A DNA stretch of 64,000 nucleotides from Pseudomonadota bacterium (lineage in GTDB: Bacteria; Myxococcota_A; Polyangia; Haliangiales; Haliangiaceae): contig JAKSDA010000061.1 in the NCBI GenBank assembly GCA_022360315.1, positions 1 through 64,000 on the forward strand, read 5' to 3'. The notes beneath the pieces are model-generated. The model worked only from the letters and a program-made list of their open reading frames with translations, was not told where the DNA came from and searched no databases. The position numbers and the translations under genes were made by a program. Shown one piece after another: positions 19,779 to 29,399 of this stretch; the first letter of the stretch is position 1; each line of letters begins with the position of its first letter.

Positions 19779-20432
19779 TCACGCTTCTTCTACTCGGCCC
19801 GACCAAATGTGGTAGCCGACCCAGACGTATCCGAATGACAACGTGATTTGGCCGGAATTCTTTATCATATGGGCTGGGTGGAACAGAGAATTGCTCTCGG
19901 GATCGACTGTGCGCACGATGAAAATACCGCCCACCAACATGGCGTAACCGGCCATGAGGGCCCACATACCTAAACGTGGTAAAAGGCGTCTGCGCAGGGC
20001 GGTCGTGCAGAAGACGAACATTCCTATGACGTAGATAAGGAAGCCACTGAGAAGCACCGCTCCATAGAGGCCTTTCATGAGCGCGCCACTCTGCGGGTCA
20101 CCTACTGCCTGAGCAGCGGGGTCTGCAACCAGAACCGGGAGTACCGCTACTTCACAAAGACCTACTCCCGACACGGCGACGCCGGAAATAAATGTCATGA
20201 CAAAACCGATCAATCCAGCGCGCCCAAACTTATCGGCGTGTGGCGCATACATGCCTATCAGTCCGAAGAGGACCAGAATACTCGCGATATATGCAAGGAT
20301 ATGGATTGGAATCCATCGCGCATCCAAAATACCTTCTATGCTGTCGTGCGGGTGCCAAATTCCGGTAAAGAACAGTGCCCCCGTCACAGCCAGAGCCAGT
20401 CCACACCATTGAATACGAGACTTACTGGGCAT
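19779..20432 (-). CDS. Multi-pass membrane protein, function unknown
   Basis: 217 residues with about six hydrophobic helices, for example GLALAVTGALFFTGI, ILAYIASILVLFGLIGMY, GFVMTFISGVAVSGVGL, GAVLLSGFLIYVIGMFVF and MWALMAGYAMLVGGIFIV. Loops contain His and Arg but no recognised catalytic motif. It should sit in the inner membrane. It lies between the kinase array and the FAD oxidoreductase and may be a transport or accessory part of the adjacent biosynthetic block, but nothing in the sequence proves that. The family was not recognised. Confidence 0.65.
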   Translation of the reverse strand: MPSKSRIQWCGLALAVTGALFFTGIWHPHDSIEGILDARWIPIHILAYIASILVLFGLIGMYAPHADKFGRAGLIGFVMTFISGVAVSGVGLCEVAVLPVLVADPAAQAVGDPQSGALMKGLYGAVLLSGFLIYVIGMFVFCTTALRRRLLPRLGMWALMAGYAMLVGGIFIVRTVDPESNSLFHPAHMIKNSGQITLSFGYVWVGYHIWSGRVEEA

Positions 20433-20801
20433 TTCTTTGCTTCTTTCTGCGTAAATATCGGTGTCGTGTTGCTGTAATCGGCGGCGCCCCCGGCAACCTG
20501 TAATCCGACGGATCGAAGTCTATCAAAACCGCACTGCCCCCGATAGTGACAGCAGCGTCAACCTCACGACATGATTGCAATTCCCCTCAGCTACCGGAGT
20601 GTGGCCGAGGGCGGCAGTCGCGTTGTCGCCGAGCACCCCCTGGGTTCCCCCGAATCTCGGCCGATCCACACCGCTGAGCTGGCTGTTTTCAGTCTCACGT
20701 GTGATAGCATCGAGCCGGGCCGACTCGCCCAAATCGCCCTCGATTGGTAAAGAGGGGCGCTGGGCTTGCCGACATGCGCCCTAACTACACGAGCATACGA
20801 G
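20433..20801. other. Divergent intergenic region, nothing assignable
   Basis: 369 bp between divergently transcribed genes (membrane protein, minus; FAD oxidoreductase, plus). It presumably carries both promoters, but I see no clear -35/-10 pair or operator. Short frames here have no recognisable content. Confidence 0.4.
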
Positions 20802-22214
20802 ATGAACGCCAAATCAACTGTTTCTCATGACGGCCACGGTAACCACGCTGTTGTCATTGGCAGTGGCATCGCCGGTCTGCTGGCCGCCCACGTTGCGTCC
20901 GAGCACTTCGATCGAGTAACCATCATAGAGCGGGATCAGATGCCGGGTGATCATATGGGTTGCCGCACAGGAATACCACAGGGCCGACATCCCCACGCCC
21001 TACTGAGCAGAGGTCTCGCCATCCTCGAAGAGTTTTTTCCCGGGCTGACACCGGAGTTGCAGGAAGGCGGCGCCACCATGCTCAACTCGGGTACAGACCT
21101 GGCATTTTACATCTTTGGCAAATGGCGTCAGCCAGAATTTCGCTCCGACACGCGAGTGACATCGTGCAGTCGGCCGTTCCTCGAGGGAACGGTTTACAAA
21201 CGGATCGCTGCCAATCAAAAAATCGAATTCATCACCGAGGCTGAAGTCGTCGGAGTGTGCACCGATGAGCTCCGCCAGCGTGCGACTGGCGTCCGCTGGC
21301 GGAGGCGCGGCGACCCCGGAGGCCAGAAAGAAGAAATAATCGCCGATCTGGTGGTGGATACCAGTGGTATCGATTCGAAGGTACCCACATGGCTCGAATC
21401 GCTGGGCTACTCACCCCCGACCGAGACCGTTGTTGACGCATCTCCCATGTACTCGACGCGTCTCTACAAGCGTCCTGAAAAGGCCGATCAGCTGGCCTGG
21501 AAATCCATTGTGATGGCGCCGTCGACTGTAACAGGCAAGCGTGGAGGGGTATTATTTATCCTCGAGAAAAATCGCTGGTCGGTGACACTGGTTGGAATGA
21601 TGGGAGAGCGTCCACCGACGAGTGAGGACGAGTATTTGGAGTATGCTCGCAGCCTTCCCGATCCACGCATATACGAGGCCATCAAATCAGCGGAACCGGT
21701 CACGGCTCCCTACGGCTATCAGCGGACAGCGAATCGATTGCGCCACTACCATCAGCTACCGCGATATCTCGACAATCTACTGGTCATGGGAGAATCGGTA
21801 TGCTCGTTTAATCCCATGTATGCGCAGGGGATGAGCGTGGCCGCCATGGGCAGTCTGGTCATGCGGGACTGCCTGCGCGGGCAACTGCAAAACGGCAGTT
21901 CTCGCGATCTGGCCGGGCTTTCGCGGCGTTTCCAGACCAAGCTCATCAAGGTGATCAACCTGCCCTGGCAGATGTCGACCAGTCAGGACAAACAGTGGCT
22001 GGTCGCAGATGGCGCCGCGAAATTCAGTCTCCCGGAGCGACTGATGGGTGGTTACATGGAACGAGTTGTGCGCACGCATCTCGTCGACGCGCGAGTTGCC
22101 GAGGCGTTTTTTCATGTTCAGCACATGCTCTCGCCACCGCCAATCCTGTTCAAGCCGTCGATTGCCTTACGCGTACTCCTCAACAAGAACGGCAAATCCG
22201 CCCCGGCGGCCTAA
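20802..22214 (+). CDS. FAD-dependent oxidoreductase / monooxygenase-like flavoprotein
   Basis: 470 residues from the ATG at 20802. The Rossmann dinucleotide motif is VVIGSGIAGLLAAHVASEHF followed by a strand ending in IIERD, the FAD ribose-binding acid. The second FAD motif is LLVMGESVCSFNPMYAQGMS, like the GDAAH.P..GQG motif of the PHBH/UbiH family but altered (E for D). VDTSGIDSKVPTWL corresponds to the third FAD segment. It probably hydroxylates or oxidises a small molecule. A TTG at 20766 extends the frame by 12 codons without support. It converges on the P450 gene 135 bp away, so the two oxidases bracket the end of the cluster. Confidence 0.82.
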   Translation: MNAKSTVSHDGHGNHAVVIGSGIAGLLAAHVASEHFDRVTIIERDQMPGDHMGCRTGIPQGRHPHALLSRGLAILEEFFPGLTPELQEGGATMLNSGTDLAFYIFGKWRQPEFRSDTRVTSCSRPFLEGTVYKRIAANQKIEFITEAEVVGVCTDELRQRATGVRWRRRGDPGGQKEEIIADLVVDTSGIDSKVPTWLESLGYSPPTETVVDASPMYSTRLYKRPEKADQLAWKSIVMAPSTVTGKRGGVLFILEKNRWSVTLVGMMGERPPTSEDEYLEYARSLPDPRIYEAIKSAEPVTAPYGYQRTANRLRHYHQLPRYLDNLLVMGESVCSFNPMYAQGMSVAAMGSLVMRDCLRGQLQNGSSRDLAGLSRRFQTKLIKVINLPWQMSTSQDKQWLVADGAAKFSLPERLMGGYMERVVRTHLVDARVAEAFFHVQHMLSPPPILFKPSIALRVLLNKNGKSAPAA

Positions 22215-22348
22215 CCCAGCACGCCGTTCCATGAGTAATGATCCGGGATTTTCACGCGAGTTCCGGACCCTCGGTGTCGAATTTGGCTTACGTGCCCGGA
22301 TCGACTCTGATGGACACTAACTTGCGGGTCGCAATACGCAGTTTCGAC

Positions 22349-23719
22349 TCAGGCTCGTACTGGCTGAAGAGTTACCTCGATATCCGGCTCCCAGGTCGTG
22401 AATAGGCGACCTCGGGGATAGGGCTCGAAATCCGGCGAAACTGTCGGTTGATACCGCTTGACCAGCAATGGAATCAACAGTTCGCTTTCAACCCGCACCA
22501 TTTGAGCGCCAGCACAGGTCCGCGGCCCCATGCCGAATGGAATGAATGCGCAACTATGACGCGCTTTGCTCGCCTCTGGCGAAAAGCGGTCGGGGTCGAA
22601 AACATCCGGTTGTGGCCACAAATCGGGATGATGGTGCAAATTCCACTGTGATAGAAAAATCGTCGCATCTCGATTGATGCGATATCCCCTATACTCGACC
22701 TCGTCGACTGATATTCGGCTCATCGAATACGTAGGAGGGCACACGCGCAGCGATTCGTCGAATACTTGCCGCATATATGCCAGCTTCGACAGATCCTTGA
22801 TAGACGGCATTCGGTCGCCTATTTTTCGGGCAAATTCGGACCGGATTCGCTCGATTACCTCGGGATGCCTGGCCAACAAGTACACGGTACACGCCAGGCT
22901 ATTTCCCGACGGGTCGTGGGCTTGGAAGAACAACAAGACCAGTTCTTCCCGTACTTCGCGCTCCGACATCCTTTGCCCGCTAGATGGGTCCCGGGCGGAC
23001 AGAAACATCGACAACAGGTCGCCGCCCCCTTGCGCCGTCTCCTTTGCCCGCTCATCGATGATGTTCTGTGCAATCCCGTCGAGAATGGCACGCGCTCTGG
23101 TAAATCGATCGTGCATCGCGCTCGTGCCCGCCGCGATCTCTTCTCTAGCTTTGGAGTCGAATATCAAATATGAGCAATAAGCGTGCAAGGTGTCGAGAGC
23201 ATCGACCATCTTGCTGGCTTCATCTCCGATGTCGACAGAGAACAGAAATTCCACGGCTACGCGCATCGCGTATCGCTTCATGGCCGCGGTCATGTTCAGG
23301 GGAACGCCGCAACTCGACTGCCACTCGTCGAGAGTCTCGTCGACAATCCGCTGTAGTGCTTCCTGAGACCGCACCCGATAGGTCTGGCTGGTCAGCGGGC
23401 TGTAGAGCTGCCGACGCTGTTTCCACTCCTCGCCGCCCATCAATGCCAACCCGTCGCCAAACGAGGAACGAAACCCCTCCATGATCCGTGGACTCTTGAC
23501 GAAGCCGCGCTCTGAATCCCGCAAAATGTGGGCGAAGAGATCGGGATCGCTGACCACATAGGCGTTTACCTGGGGCAGGAATACCAAACTGCCATGGGCC
23601 TTTGCGAGGCCCGCGAAAAACGTGATCGGGTTGTCTCGCATCTGATGATTGAAATCCTCGGGGGTTAAGTCTCTCGGCCCAGGAGGATCGATCGGCTGCG
23701 CTGAGGGGGTGGATGACAT
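22349..23719 (-). CDS. Cytochrome P450
   Basis: 456 residues from the ATG at 23719, which has a good AAGGAG Shine-Dalgarno site 7 nt away. The K-helix ExxR is in DESLRVCPP and the heme-binding loop is FGMGPRTCAGAQ with the axial Cys at about residue 402. The PERF-like segment is FDPDRFS. The I-helix, normally (A/G)GxDT, reads FQAHDPSGNS, so the oxygen-activating Thr is replaced by Pro with Ser next to it. This is odd and may mean unusual chemistry or a shifted acid-alcohol pair. No membrane anchor, so it is soluble and needs separate redox partners, none of which lies nearby. It follows the B12 radical SAM gene by 43 bp and is probably the last gene of that operon. Confidence 0.93.
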   Translation of the reverse strand: MSSTPSAQPIDPPGPRDLTPEDFNHQMRDNPITFFAGLAKAHGSLVFLPQVNAYVVSDPDLFAHILRDSERGFVKSPRIMEGFRSSFGDGLALMGGEEWKQRRQLYSPLTSQTYRVRSQEALQRIVDETLDEWQSSCGVPLNMTAAMKRYAMRVAVEFLFSVDIGDEASKMVDALDTLHAYCSYLIFDSKAREEIAAGTSAMHDRFTRARAILDGIAQNIIDERAKETAQGGGDLLSMFLSARDPSSGQRMSEREVREELVLLFFQAHDPSGNSLACTVYLLARHPEVIERIRSEFARKIGDRMPSIKDLSKLAYMRQVFDESLRVCPPTYSMSRISVDEVEYRGYRINRDATIFLSQWNLHHHPDLWPQPDVFDPDRFSPEASKARHSCAFIPFGMGPRTCAGAQMVRVESELLIPLLVKRYQPTVSPDFEPYPRGRLFTTWEPDIEVTLQPVRA

Positions 23720-23762
23720 ATGGAGACTCCTTGACCATGTGTAGGTGCGGTGCGCGACGGCA

Positions 23763-25766
23763 TCACGGGGGATCGAAAAGGAGATCCCGATAATCCGGTC
23801 GGATGCACACATTGTTGGCATAGAGTAGCCACGACAGATAGAGATATTCTAGTGACTCCGGCGCAAATCCGCCGCGGCGTCGAGCCGCTTCGACCAGTGC
23901 ACCGGTCGACTCGTAATCGGCGTAGAGTTTCTCCATGAAGCGGTATTCCGAGAGTTCGATGTGGGTCTCGCTATCGCGCGGAACGCTCAGGAAATCGAGG
24001 ACGGCCCCGGTCTCGTCCCGGTGGGCGGCAAAAATGAGCCACAAAACGCGCTCGGCGACCCGATTCCACAGTGTCCTCTCCGAGCTCTCGGGCACAAAGA
24101 GTCGGCTGACATCGGCTTCATCTCGATCTCGCAAGAGGCGCGCGAGCACAGCGGCGGCCGCGGCCTCGCGGCCGGTCGAAGCGCTCGACAGCGACACCGC
24201 GGATAGCCAGTTCGCCACCTGCCCCGGATTCGTATGCCGGAGCAAAAAGGAATTCCAATCCTTCTTGCTCCGGTGGGCGATGGACAAGAACGTGTCGGCG
24301 ATGAACGAGAAAAACTCATGAATGGCCGCGGGCGAACCGAGGCGATCGACGAGAAAGCGCGGATAATAAAAGGAAGGCCAGCGCAAATCGGTGGGCCGCC
24401 GGCCGTGGTGATCGTAAGAAATGATCTCCTTGTCCGACTGGACGGGACAGTTGTAGCCACCTCGGTGGGTGGCAAATACTCGCGTGTTGGCAATGATATG
24501 AGCGGCGCGGTAATGCTCTTTGAGCCCGCTCTCGTCTACCGCACGCAGCGTGTTCCGGATCGTGGTGACGTCGACGTGCGCATTGCCCAAAAAAAGCGAA
24601 AAGAGATTGCCCAGTTCTTTGGGCGTTCGAGTGGCTAGACGATTCTTGAGTTGCTCGTCTTCCCGATAGTGGCTCTCGACCTGTTGCCGCTCCTCGTGCA
24701 GTGCGGCCATGGCGCGCAGAAATGGCAGTGCCTTTTGAGTACGATAGGGAACCCCAGCCCGGCGCAGATTGCTGTCGTCGAGAGACAGGATATCGTTGAG
24801 CGCGCCAGCATAGCCAGAACGTTGCAAGACCTTGAGATCCGATTCCGCAGTGGTCGGCAAACTGTAGGCCGACCACTCGATCGGACTGCCCGGATAGGCT
24901 TCATTGAGCTTGACGATCTCCTCAGCAATGGTGAGGCTAAACTCGTGACCCTTGATGTTCAGCTCGGAGCAGACAAGCCAAAAGCGCCGTATCTGGTGCT
25001 CGAGCAGAAATCTCATCTCGTCCACAATGACGTCGAGGTCGCGGTAGTCAATGCGGCGCCCCTTTACATCTGGCTCCGAGCAAAAATAGCACCGGAATGG
25101 ACACCCCCGCATGACCTCGACCGCCACGGTGGGAGGGTTCGGTCCATAGAGCTGGGCATGCCCGTAAAACCGAATCATCTCGTCGACGATCTCTTCGGTG
25201 TACTCGCGCTCGTGTGCGGGCGGGTAGTAGCCGCGCTGATTGGCCTGAAGCGCGCCCAAATTGCGGTACATCAGTCCCGGCACGGCATGCAGCAACCGAC
25301 TGGACACAACGTCGTCGAAATGGGCAAAGAACCCGTCCGGATCGCCCTGCACACCATAATCGACCTCCAGATAATCAAACAGCATCTGCGGATGGGTGGT
25401 GAAACCAAAACCGCCCACGACGATCGGAGCCGACGATACCTCGCGCAGCATGCGGACGAGATCGCGGCTGTCGCTCACCGGAAAGTACGTGCCGCCAGCT
25501 CGTCCAGTCTTGCTGTCGTAGTAGTCACTATGTGCAATGCTATCTACCTGCCGCAGATGGAGCCCGATCATACGCGGGCGATGGACAGCGACCAGTCGCC
25601 GTAAAAGCGATTTCCAAAGCTCCCGGCGTACATCGAGCAGATCCAACCGCTGCACCCGCAGATCGAAACGCCGGGCGATTTCACTGACCTGGATGAACGC
25701 GTACGGGTATATCGGTCGCCAGGGCAGATTGGATATATTGAGTAACAATAAGTCGACTTGGCTCAT
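23763..25766 (-). CDS. B12-binding-type radical SAM enzyme
   Basis: About 667 residues from the ATG at 25766. The N-terminal 200 residues begin VDLLLLNISNLPWRPIYP, with a later IVVGGFGFTTHP strand-loop, and look like the Rossmann cobalamin-binding module of class B radical SAM proteins. The cluster motif RGCPFRCYFC (Cys222, 226, 229) opens the radical SAM barrel. The C-terminal 200 residues are helical and unassigned. Such enzymes typically methylate unactivated carbons or phosphinates, or rearrange rings, in natural-product pathways. The canonical DxHxxG cobalamin lower ligand is not evident, so B12 use is an inference. An upstream extension to 25997 is open but overlaps the desulfurase gene. 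Substrate unknown. Confidence 0.85.
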   Translation of the reverse strand: MSQVDLLLLNISNLPWRPIYPYAFIQVSEIARRFDLRVQRLDLLDVRRELWKSLLRRLVAVHRPRMIGLHLRQVDSIAHSDYYDSKTGRAGGTYFPVSDSRDLVRMLREVSSAPIVVGGFGFTTHPQMLFDYLEVDYGVQGDPDGFFAHFDDVVSSRLLHAVPGLMYRNLGALQANQRGYYPPAHEREYTEEIVDEMIRFYGHAQLYGPNPPTVAVEVMRGCPFRCYFCSEPDVKGRRIDYRDLDVIVDEMRFLLEHQIRRFWLVCSELNIKGHEFSLTIAEEIVKLNEAYPGSPIEWSAYSLPTTAESDLKVLQRSGYAGALNDILSLDDSNLRRAGVPYRTQKALPFLRAMAALHEERQQVESHYREDEQLKNRLATRTPKELGNLFSLFLGNAHVDVTTIRNTLRAVDESGLKEHYRAAHIIANTRVFATHRGGYNCPVQSDKEIISYDHHGRRPTDLRWPSFYYPRFLVDRLGSPAAIHEFFSFIADTFLSIAHRSKKDWNSFLLRHTNPGQVANWLSAVSLSSASTGREAAAAAVLARLLRDRDEADVSRLFVPESSERTLWNRVAERVLWLIFAAHRDETGAVLDFLSVPRDSETHIELSEYRFMEKLYADYESTGALVEAARRRGGFAPESLEYLYLSWLLYANNVCIRPDYRDLLFDPP

Positions 25767-25885
25767 GCCTGACTCGATAATCGGTGCAACGGTGCAAAGG
25801 CGCCATCTTTCTGCGTCGATGGCTATTTGATAAACCGCAACGCGCTTGTCGACGGATATCGTGATGGCTTGGGTCGCGGACCGCG

Positions 25886-27157
25886 CTACGCGAAAAACGG
25901 CCGCAATTCTCGCAGGCCGTCGACCAACTGGTCGATCTCGCTGAACGTGTTGTAGAAATATAGCGATGTACGAATGGCGCCTCGAACTCCGCGCCACTCG
26001 TACAGCGGCTGACTACACTGATATCCCTGATTGAGCGCGATGCCGTAGGTGTCGGACAGAATCTGCACCAAAAAGGACAGGTCACACGTCTCGCTGCGGG
26101 GACGAAAGGTGAAGATCGCCGCGTGATCGGCGTGGCGCGGAAATGGAAAGATGAGTTCCTCGAACTGGCTGAGTTGCTTCCAGCCGTACTGCTCCAGCTC
26201 GTTGAGACGCTGGGCGATGGCCGGCAGCCCGAGGCGCTGGATATACGACACCGCCGCACCAAATGCGAGGATCCCCTCGATATTGGGGGTGCCCGCCTCG
26301 AACATGGCAGGTCCATCGCGGTAGGTCACCGCACCATGTTTGATGTTGCTGACCATACCCCCGCCGTAGCGCACCGGACGCAGGTGCCGATGTAGGTCCT
26401 CGCGGATATAAAGCACGCCCACTCCGGTCGGCCCCAGCATCTTATGGGCCGAGAAGGCGAGAAAGTCACAGCCAAGTTCGGTCACATCGACCGGGAAATG
26501 ACCCATCGCCTGAGCGGCGTCGATGAACACCAAGACGCCGCGCTCCCTGGCGATGCGAATCGCCTCGCGTACTGGTTGCACGTTGCCCGTGACATTGGAC
26601 AGATACGTCAACGCGACCAGCCGCGTCCGCGGCGTGATCGCGTCGCGCAAGCGGTCGAGATCGATCACCCCGGTCCCGTCCGTGAGCACGGTCTTGACCC
26701 GCGCTCTGGACTGCCACGGCAAGTAGTTGGAGTGGTGCTCCAGGATCGAGACCACCACTTCGTCATCGCGCTCCAGGTTCAGCAGCATGGACGCCAGGTT
26801 GATACTGTCTGTGCAGCCGGAGGTGAAAATCACTTCCCTTTTCTTGGCCCCCATGAACGATGCGACATTTTCCCGGCAAGATTCAAACTTCGCGTTTACG
26901 ATCTCGGCAAATTGATGATTCGCCCGGCCGACATTGGAGGTGTATTCTCTGTAATAAGCACTGATGGCGTCGATAACCGGTTGCGGTTTGAGGGTCGTCG
27001 CTGCGTTATCCAGATACACCGATGGCCGTCCGGTCGTCGACTCGCGAATCAGGAGGGGAAAATCCCCGCGCACAGATGTGGTGAGCGGTTTGCTCTGCCG
27101 CTCCGCTGGGTCGACATTTGCAGCGATGGTTGGGCCTGATAATCGAGTTTGCATCAT
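25886..27157 (-). CDS. SufS-like cysteine desulfurase (class V aminotransferase fold)
   Basis: 423 residues. The PLP lysine is in FSAHKMLGPTG (about Lys239) and the persulfide cysteine is in QCSQPLYEWRGV (about Cys381), matching the SufS C-terminal loop. VYLDNAATTLKPQPVI and NFYNT-like C-terminal wording (SLYFYNTFSEIDQLVDGL) fit the same family. It would release sulfur from cysteine as a persulfide. No sufB/C/D or iscU lies nearby, so it probably serves a pathway-specific sulfur step rather than general Fe-S assembly. The ATG at 27157 comes 7 nt after the ligase stop, so the two are translationally close; another ATG follows at 27154. Confidence 0.85.
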   Translation of the reverse strand: MMQTRLSGPTIAANVDPAERQSKPLTTSVRGDFPLLIRESTTGRPSVYLDNAATTLKPQPVIDAISAYYREYTSNVGRANHQFAEIVNAKFESCRENVASFMGAKKREVIFTSGCTDSINLASMLLNLERDDEVVVSILEHHSNYLPWQSRARVKTVLTDGTGVIDLDRLRDAITPRTRLVALTYLSNVTGNVQPVREAIRIARERGVLVFIDAAQAMGHFPVDVTELGCDFLAFSAHKMLGPTGVGVLYIREDLHRHLRPVRYGGGMVSNIKHGAVTYRDGPAMFEAGTPNIEGILAFGAAVSYIQRLGLPAIAQRLNELEQYGWKQLSQFEELIFPFPRHADHAAIFTFRPRSETCDLSFLVQILSDTYGIALNQGYQCSQPLYEWRGVRGAIRTSLYFYNTFSEIDQLVDGLRELRPFFA

Positions 27158-27164
27158 GATATCA

Positions 27165-28442
27165 TCACTTGAGTGTAGCGAATTTGCCCGAAATCTCGGG
27201 CGCAATGGCGCGTTCTCGGGTAAACCGGATGTGACACGGCGATCCGAAGATATCGACGAGGCATTGGGTCAGGGTTTCCCGATCCCCTCGGGAGAGCTCT
27301 TGATCCGACACGGGAACGTAGCGAAAGACAATCTCATCATCAGCGAGGACTGTGATCTGATAGAGCAGAACCTGGTCAGTCGCGGGTGATAGGGCGTGAT
27401 CGACATCGCCAGCGGTGATTGGCCGGCCGGATTTTGCTCGCCGGACGTCGCCTGCTCGGCCGCAGAAATACGCGATCGGGACATCGTCGTGGCTCGACTT
27501 CGCCGCGATGTGATCCCGTCCGCCCGGCACCTTGACGAGATCGCCGATCCGATATCGAATCAGCGGCATATACTCGTTTTTAACCGAAGTCACTATCAGG
27601 TAATAGAGGTCGTGTTCGACGTTGTAGGGCGCGAGCTCGACCAGCGATAGGTCGCGGCTGCGGGTCAGGGTGCCGTCATCGGCCTGGAGGTACAAATACC
27701 CGATCTCGGTCGCCCCGTAGAGGTCGTAGGTAGGGACGGGCCATCGCGCTTGGATATAACGGCGACAAAACTGCGTCGTCATTTCGTAGCTCAGCGTGAT
27801 GTAGCGCGGCAAGGGATAGGGCACGGTAACACCGTGAACTGCGCAGAGATGGAGAAATAGAGTCAGGTAGGCCGGGTCGGCGTCGATATAGATCGGCTGG
27901 AATCGCGCGATCTCCCCGCACATCCGTTCCAGATCGCTTTTCCTCCACTGATTGGGATCGGCGGTAGTGTTGAGATAAAGCGCGTTGTTCAGGATGCGAT
28001 CGTCATACGGCGCTTGCTCGAGATAACAGACTGTATTCGAACAGATCGCCGTGGTCAGCAACGCCTTATGATCGGTGCCAACCTCGAAATCGACCATGCG
28101 GGGATTATAGCGATAAGTGCGGCGATACTCGTCTTGCCACCAATCCTTTTTGCGTATGACTTGCATGCGGTCCGAGGTCGTGCCGGAGGTCGTGGCAAAC
28201 TCGACCTGCCTGGCGGTAAGAGCGGCGTGAAGCCGCGGTGTCATCCAATTGGAGGGAAAGCCGCGCGCGAAGTAGCTTTTGTCGACGATCAATGCTGACG
28301 CGAGATCAGCGCTCGAACGAAATGTTGGAATGCGGCCGCCATATAAGAGTTTGTAGAGCGGAATACCGTCGATTAAAGAGTTGATATCCCATTTCAACCC
28401 ATCCACCTGCCGCGGCGCTGTTCGAAGTACAGATGGAGACAT
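27165..28442 (-). CDS. Adenylate-forming ligase, phenylacetate-CoA ligase (PaaK/CapK)-like
   Basis: 425 residues. The phosphate-binding loop is ATTSGTTSDRMQ (about residues 83-94). TYDLYGATEIGYL corresponds to the aromatic-YGxTE ATP motif and IRYRIGDLVKV to the YRxGD motif, so the catalytic core is complete. It would activate a carboxylate as acyl-AMP, then pass it to CoA, a carrier thiol, an amine or a sulfur nucleophile. The position between a C26 amidohydrolase and a SufS-like enzyme, with spacings of 16 and 7 bp, suggests one operon. Thiocarboxylate or amide formation is an attractive but unproven idea. No carrier protein was seen nearby. Confidence 0.85.
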   Translation of the reverse strand: MSPSVLRTAPRQVDGLKWDINSLIDGIPLYKLLYGGRIPTFRSSADLASALIVDKSYFARGFPSNWMTPRLHAALTARQVEFATTSGTTSDRMQVIRKKDWWQDEYRRTYRYNPRMVDFEVGTDHKALLTTAICSNTVCYLEQAPYDDRILNNALYLNTTADPNQWRKSDLERMCGEIARFQPIYIDADPAYLTLFLHLCAVHGVTVPYPLPRYITLSYEMTTQFCRRYIQARWPVPTYDLYGATEIGYLYLQADDGTLTRSRDLSLVELAPYNVEHDLYYLIVTSVKNEYMPLIRYRIGDLVKVPGGRDHIAAKSSHDDVPIAYFCGRAGDVRRAKSGRPITAGDVDHALSPATDQVLLYQITVLADDEIVFRYVPVSDQELSRGDRETLTQCLVDIFGSPCHIRFTRERAIAPEISGKFATLK

Positions 28443-28458
28443 ATTTTCGTCACGCGTG

Positions 28459-29259
28459 TTAGAGGAATTTGGGACCTGGTTTATGGATCTCGTGAGCGCG
28501 CGAAGAAAACGCCCGCCAGAGGTTCTGCAATTTGCGCAAGTTCTTGGTCGACTTCTCGATGTGTCCCTGTACGCCGATGATAAACAGCTGATCGTCCCGA
28601 TGCTCGATCAGCTCCACAATCCCGTCCTCTGCCGTACCCGCAACGCGGAGCTCAGGACCCAGCTTGGAGATCGCCTGGTGATGAATAGACGATACGAAAT
28701 AGCGCTCCGTTTCGACGATTTGCGCACACCGCGTACCCGGCTCGATGCGGAGCTCGTGGTAATTGATCCAGCCGTCGTCGTCGAGCTCGTGAGCGATGGT
28801 GGAAGACTCGGGAAGCTCTTGATGTAGTGTCCCGCCCTCCGCGACGTTGATGATGTGCATCCCGCGACACAGACCCAGCACGGGAACTCGGCGAGCTTTT
28901 GCAGCGCGATAAAGCGCGATCTCGACAGCATCGCGGGCGGGATCGGGCCGGAGCGAGTCAGGCCGGTGAAAAGGCCGGCCAAAGCCGTCGACGCCGCGCC
29001 CGTAGGTAACCTGGGGTTGGGCGCCGTAGGACGCAGGATCCACATCGCAGCCGGCCGACAAGAGCAATCCGTCCATGACGTCGGCAAGCGACCCGAGATG
29101 CTCGGGGGCGACCAGATTGGGAACCAATAGGGGAACGCAATCCAGGTCGACAACCCGTTGAATCACCGTGTTGTTCAATACTGTGAGCTGTTGACGGGAC
29201 GCGAATTGAACGTTCGCGTTTGCCGATACAGTGGTGGTTGCGATCAAGGGCCTCGACAT
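28459..29259 (-). CDS. Gamma-glutamyl hydrolase-like class I glutamine amidotransferase (peptidase C26, PuuD-like)
   Basis: 266 residues. The nucleophile elbow is VLGLCRGMHIINVAEGG (about Cys131) and the His-Glu of the triad is in FIIGVQGHIEKS, where PuuD has GVQWHPE. DGLLLSAGCDVDPASYG matches the oxyanion region of PuuD-like hydrolases. The family removes gamma-glutamyl groups from amines. In natural-product operons such an enzyme can unmask an amine protected earlier by gamma-glutamylation. A TATAGA box about 9 nt before the ATG may give this gene its own promoter. It ends 16 bp before the ligase gene. Confidence 0.85.
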   Translation of the reverse strand: MSRPLIATTTVSANANVQFASRQQLTVLNNTVIQRVVDLDCVPLLVPNLVAPEHLGSLADVMDGLLLSAGCDVDPASYGAQPQVTYGRGVDGFGRPFHRPDSLRPDPARDAVEIALYRAAKARRVPVLGLCRGMHIINVAEGGTLHQELPESSTIAHELDDDGWINYHELRIEPGTRCAQIVETERYFVSSIHHQAISKLGPELRVAGTAEDGIVELIEHRDDQLFIIGVQGHIEKSTKNLRKLQNLWRAFSSRAHEIHKPGPKFL

Positions 29260-29399
29260 GGCACGCGCTCTATACAGTCTCCCCTATACCCGGCACGTTG
29301 CAAAAGGCCCAATGCGACCATCCGCCTTATCTCACTTATGTCTCTCGAACTGGGTGAGACTGTATAATAATAATGGGTTGGAGTTGCCTGCATTTCGGT

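Noticed and set aside
22215..22348. Terminator between the convergent FAD oxidoreductase and P450 genes
   Set aside because: No stem-loop with a T-run could be found in the 134-bp gap.
24651..25604. 317-codon plus-strand frame
   Set aside because: Antisense to the B12-type radical SAM gene, with no recognisable domain.
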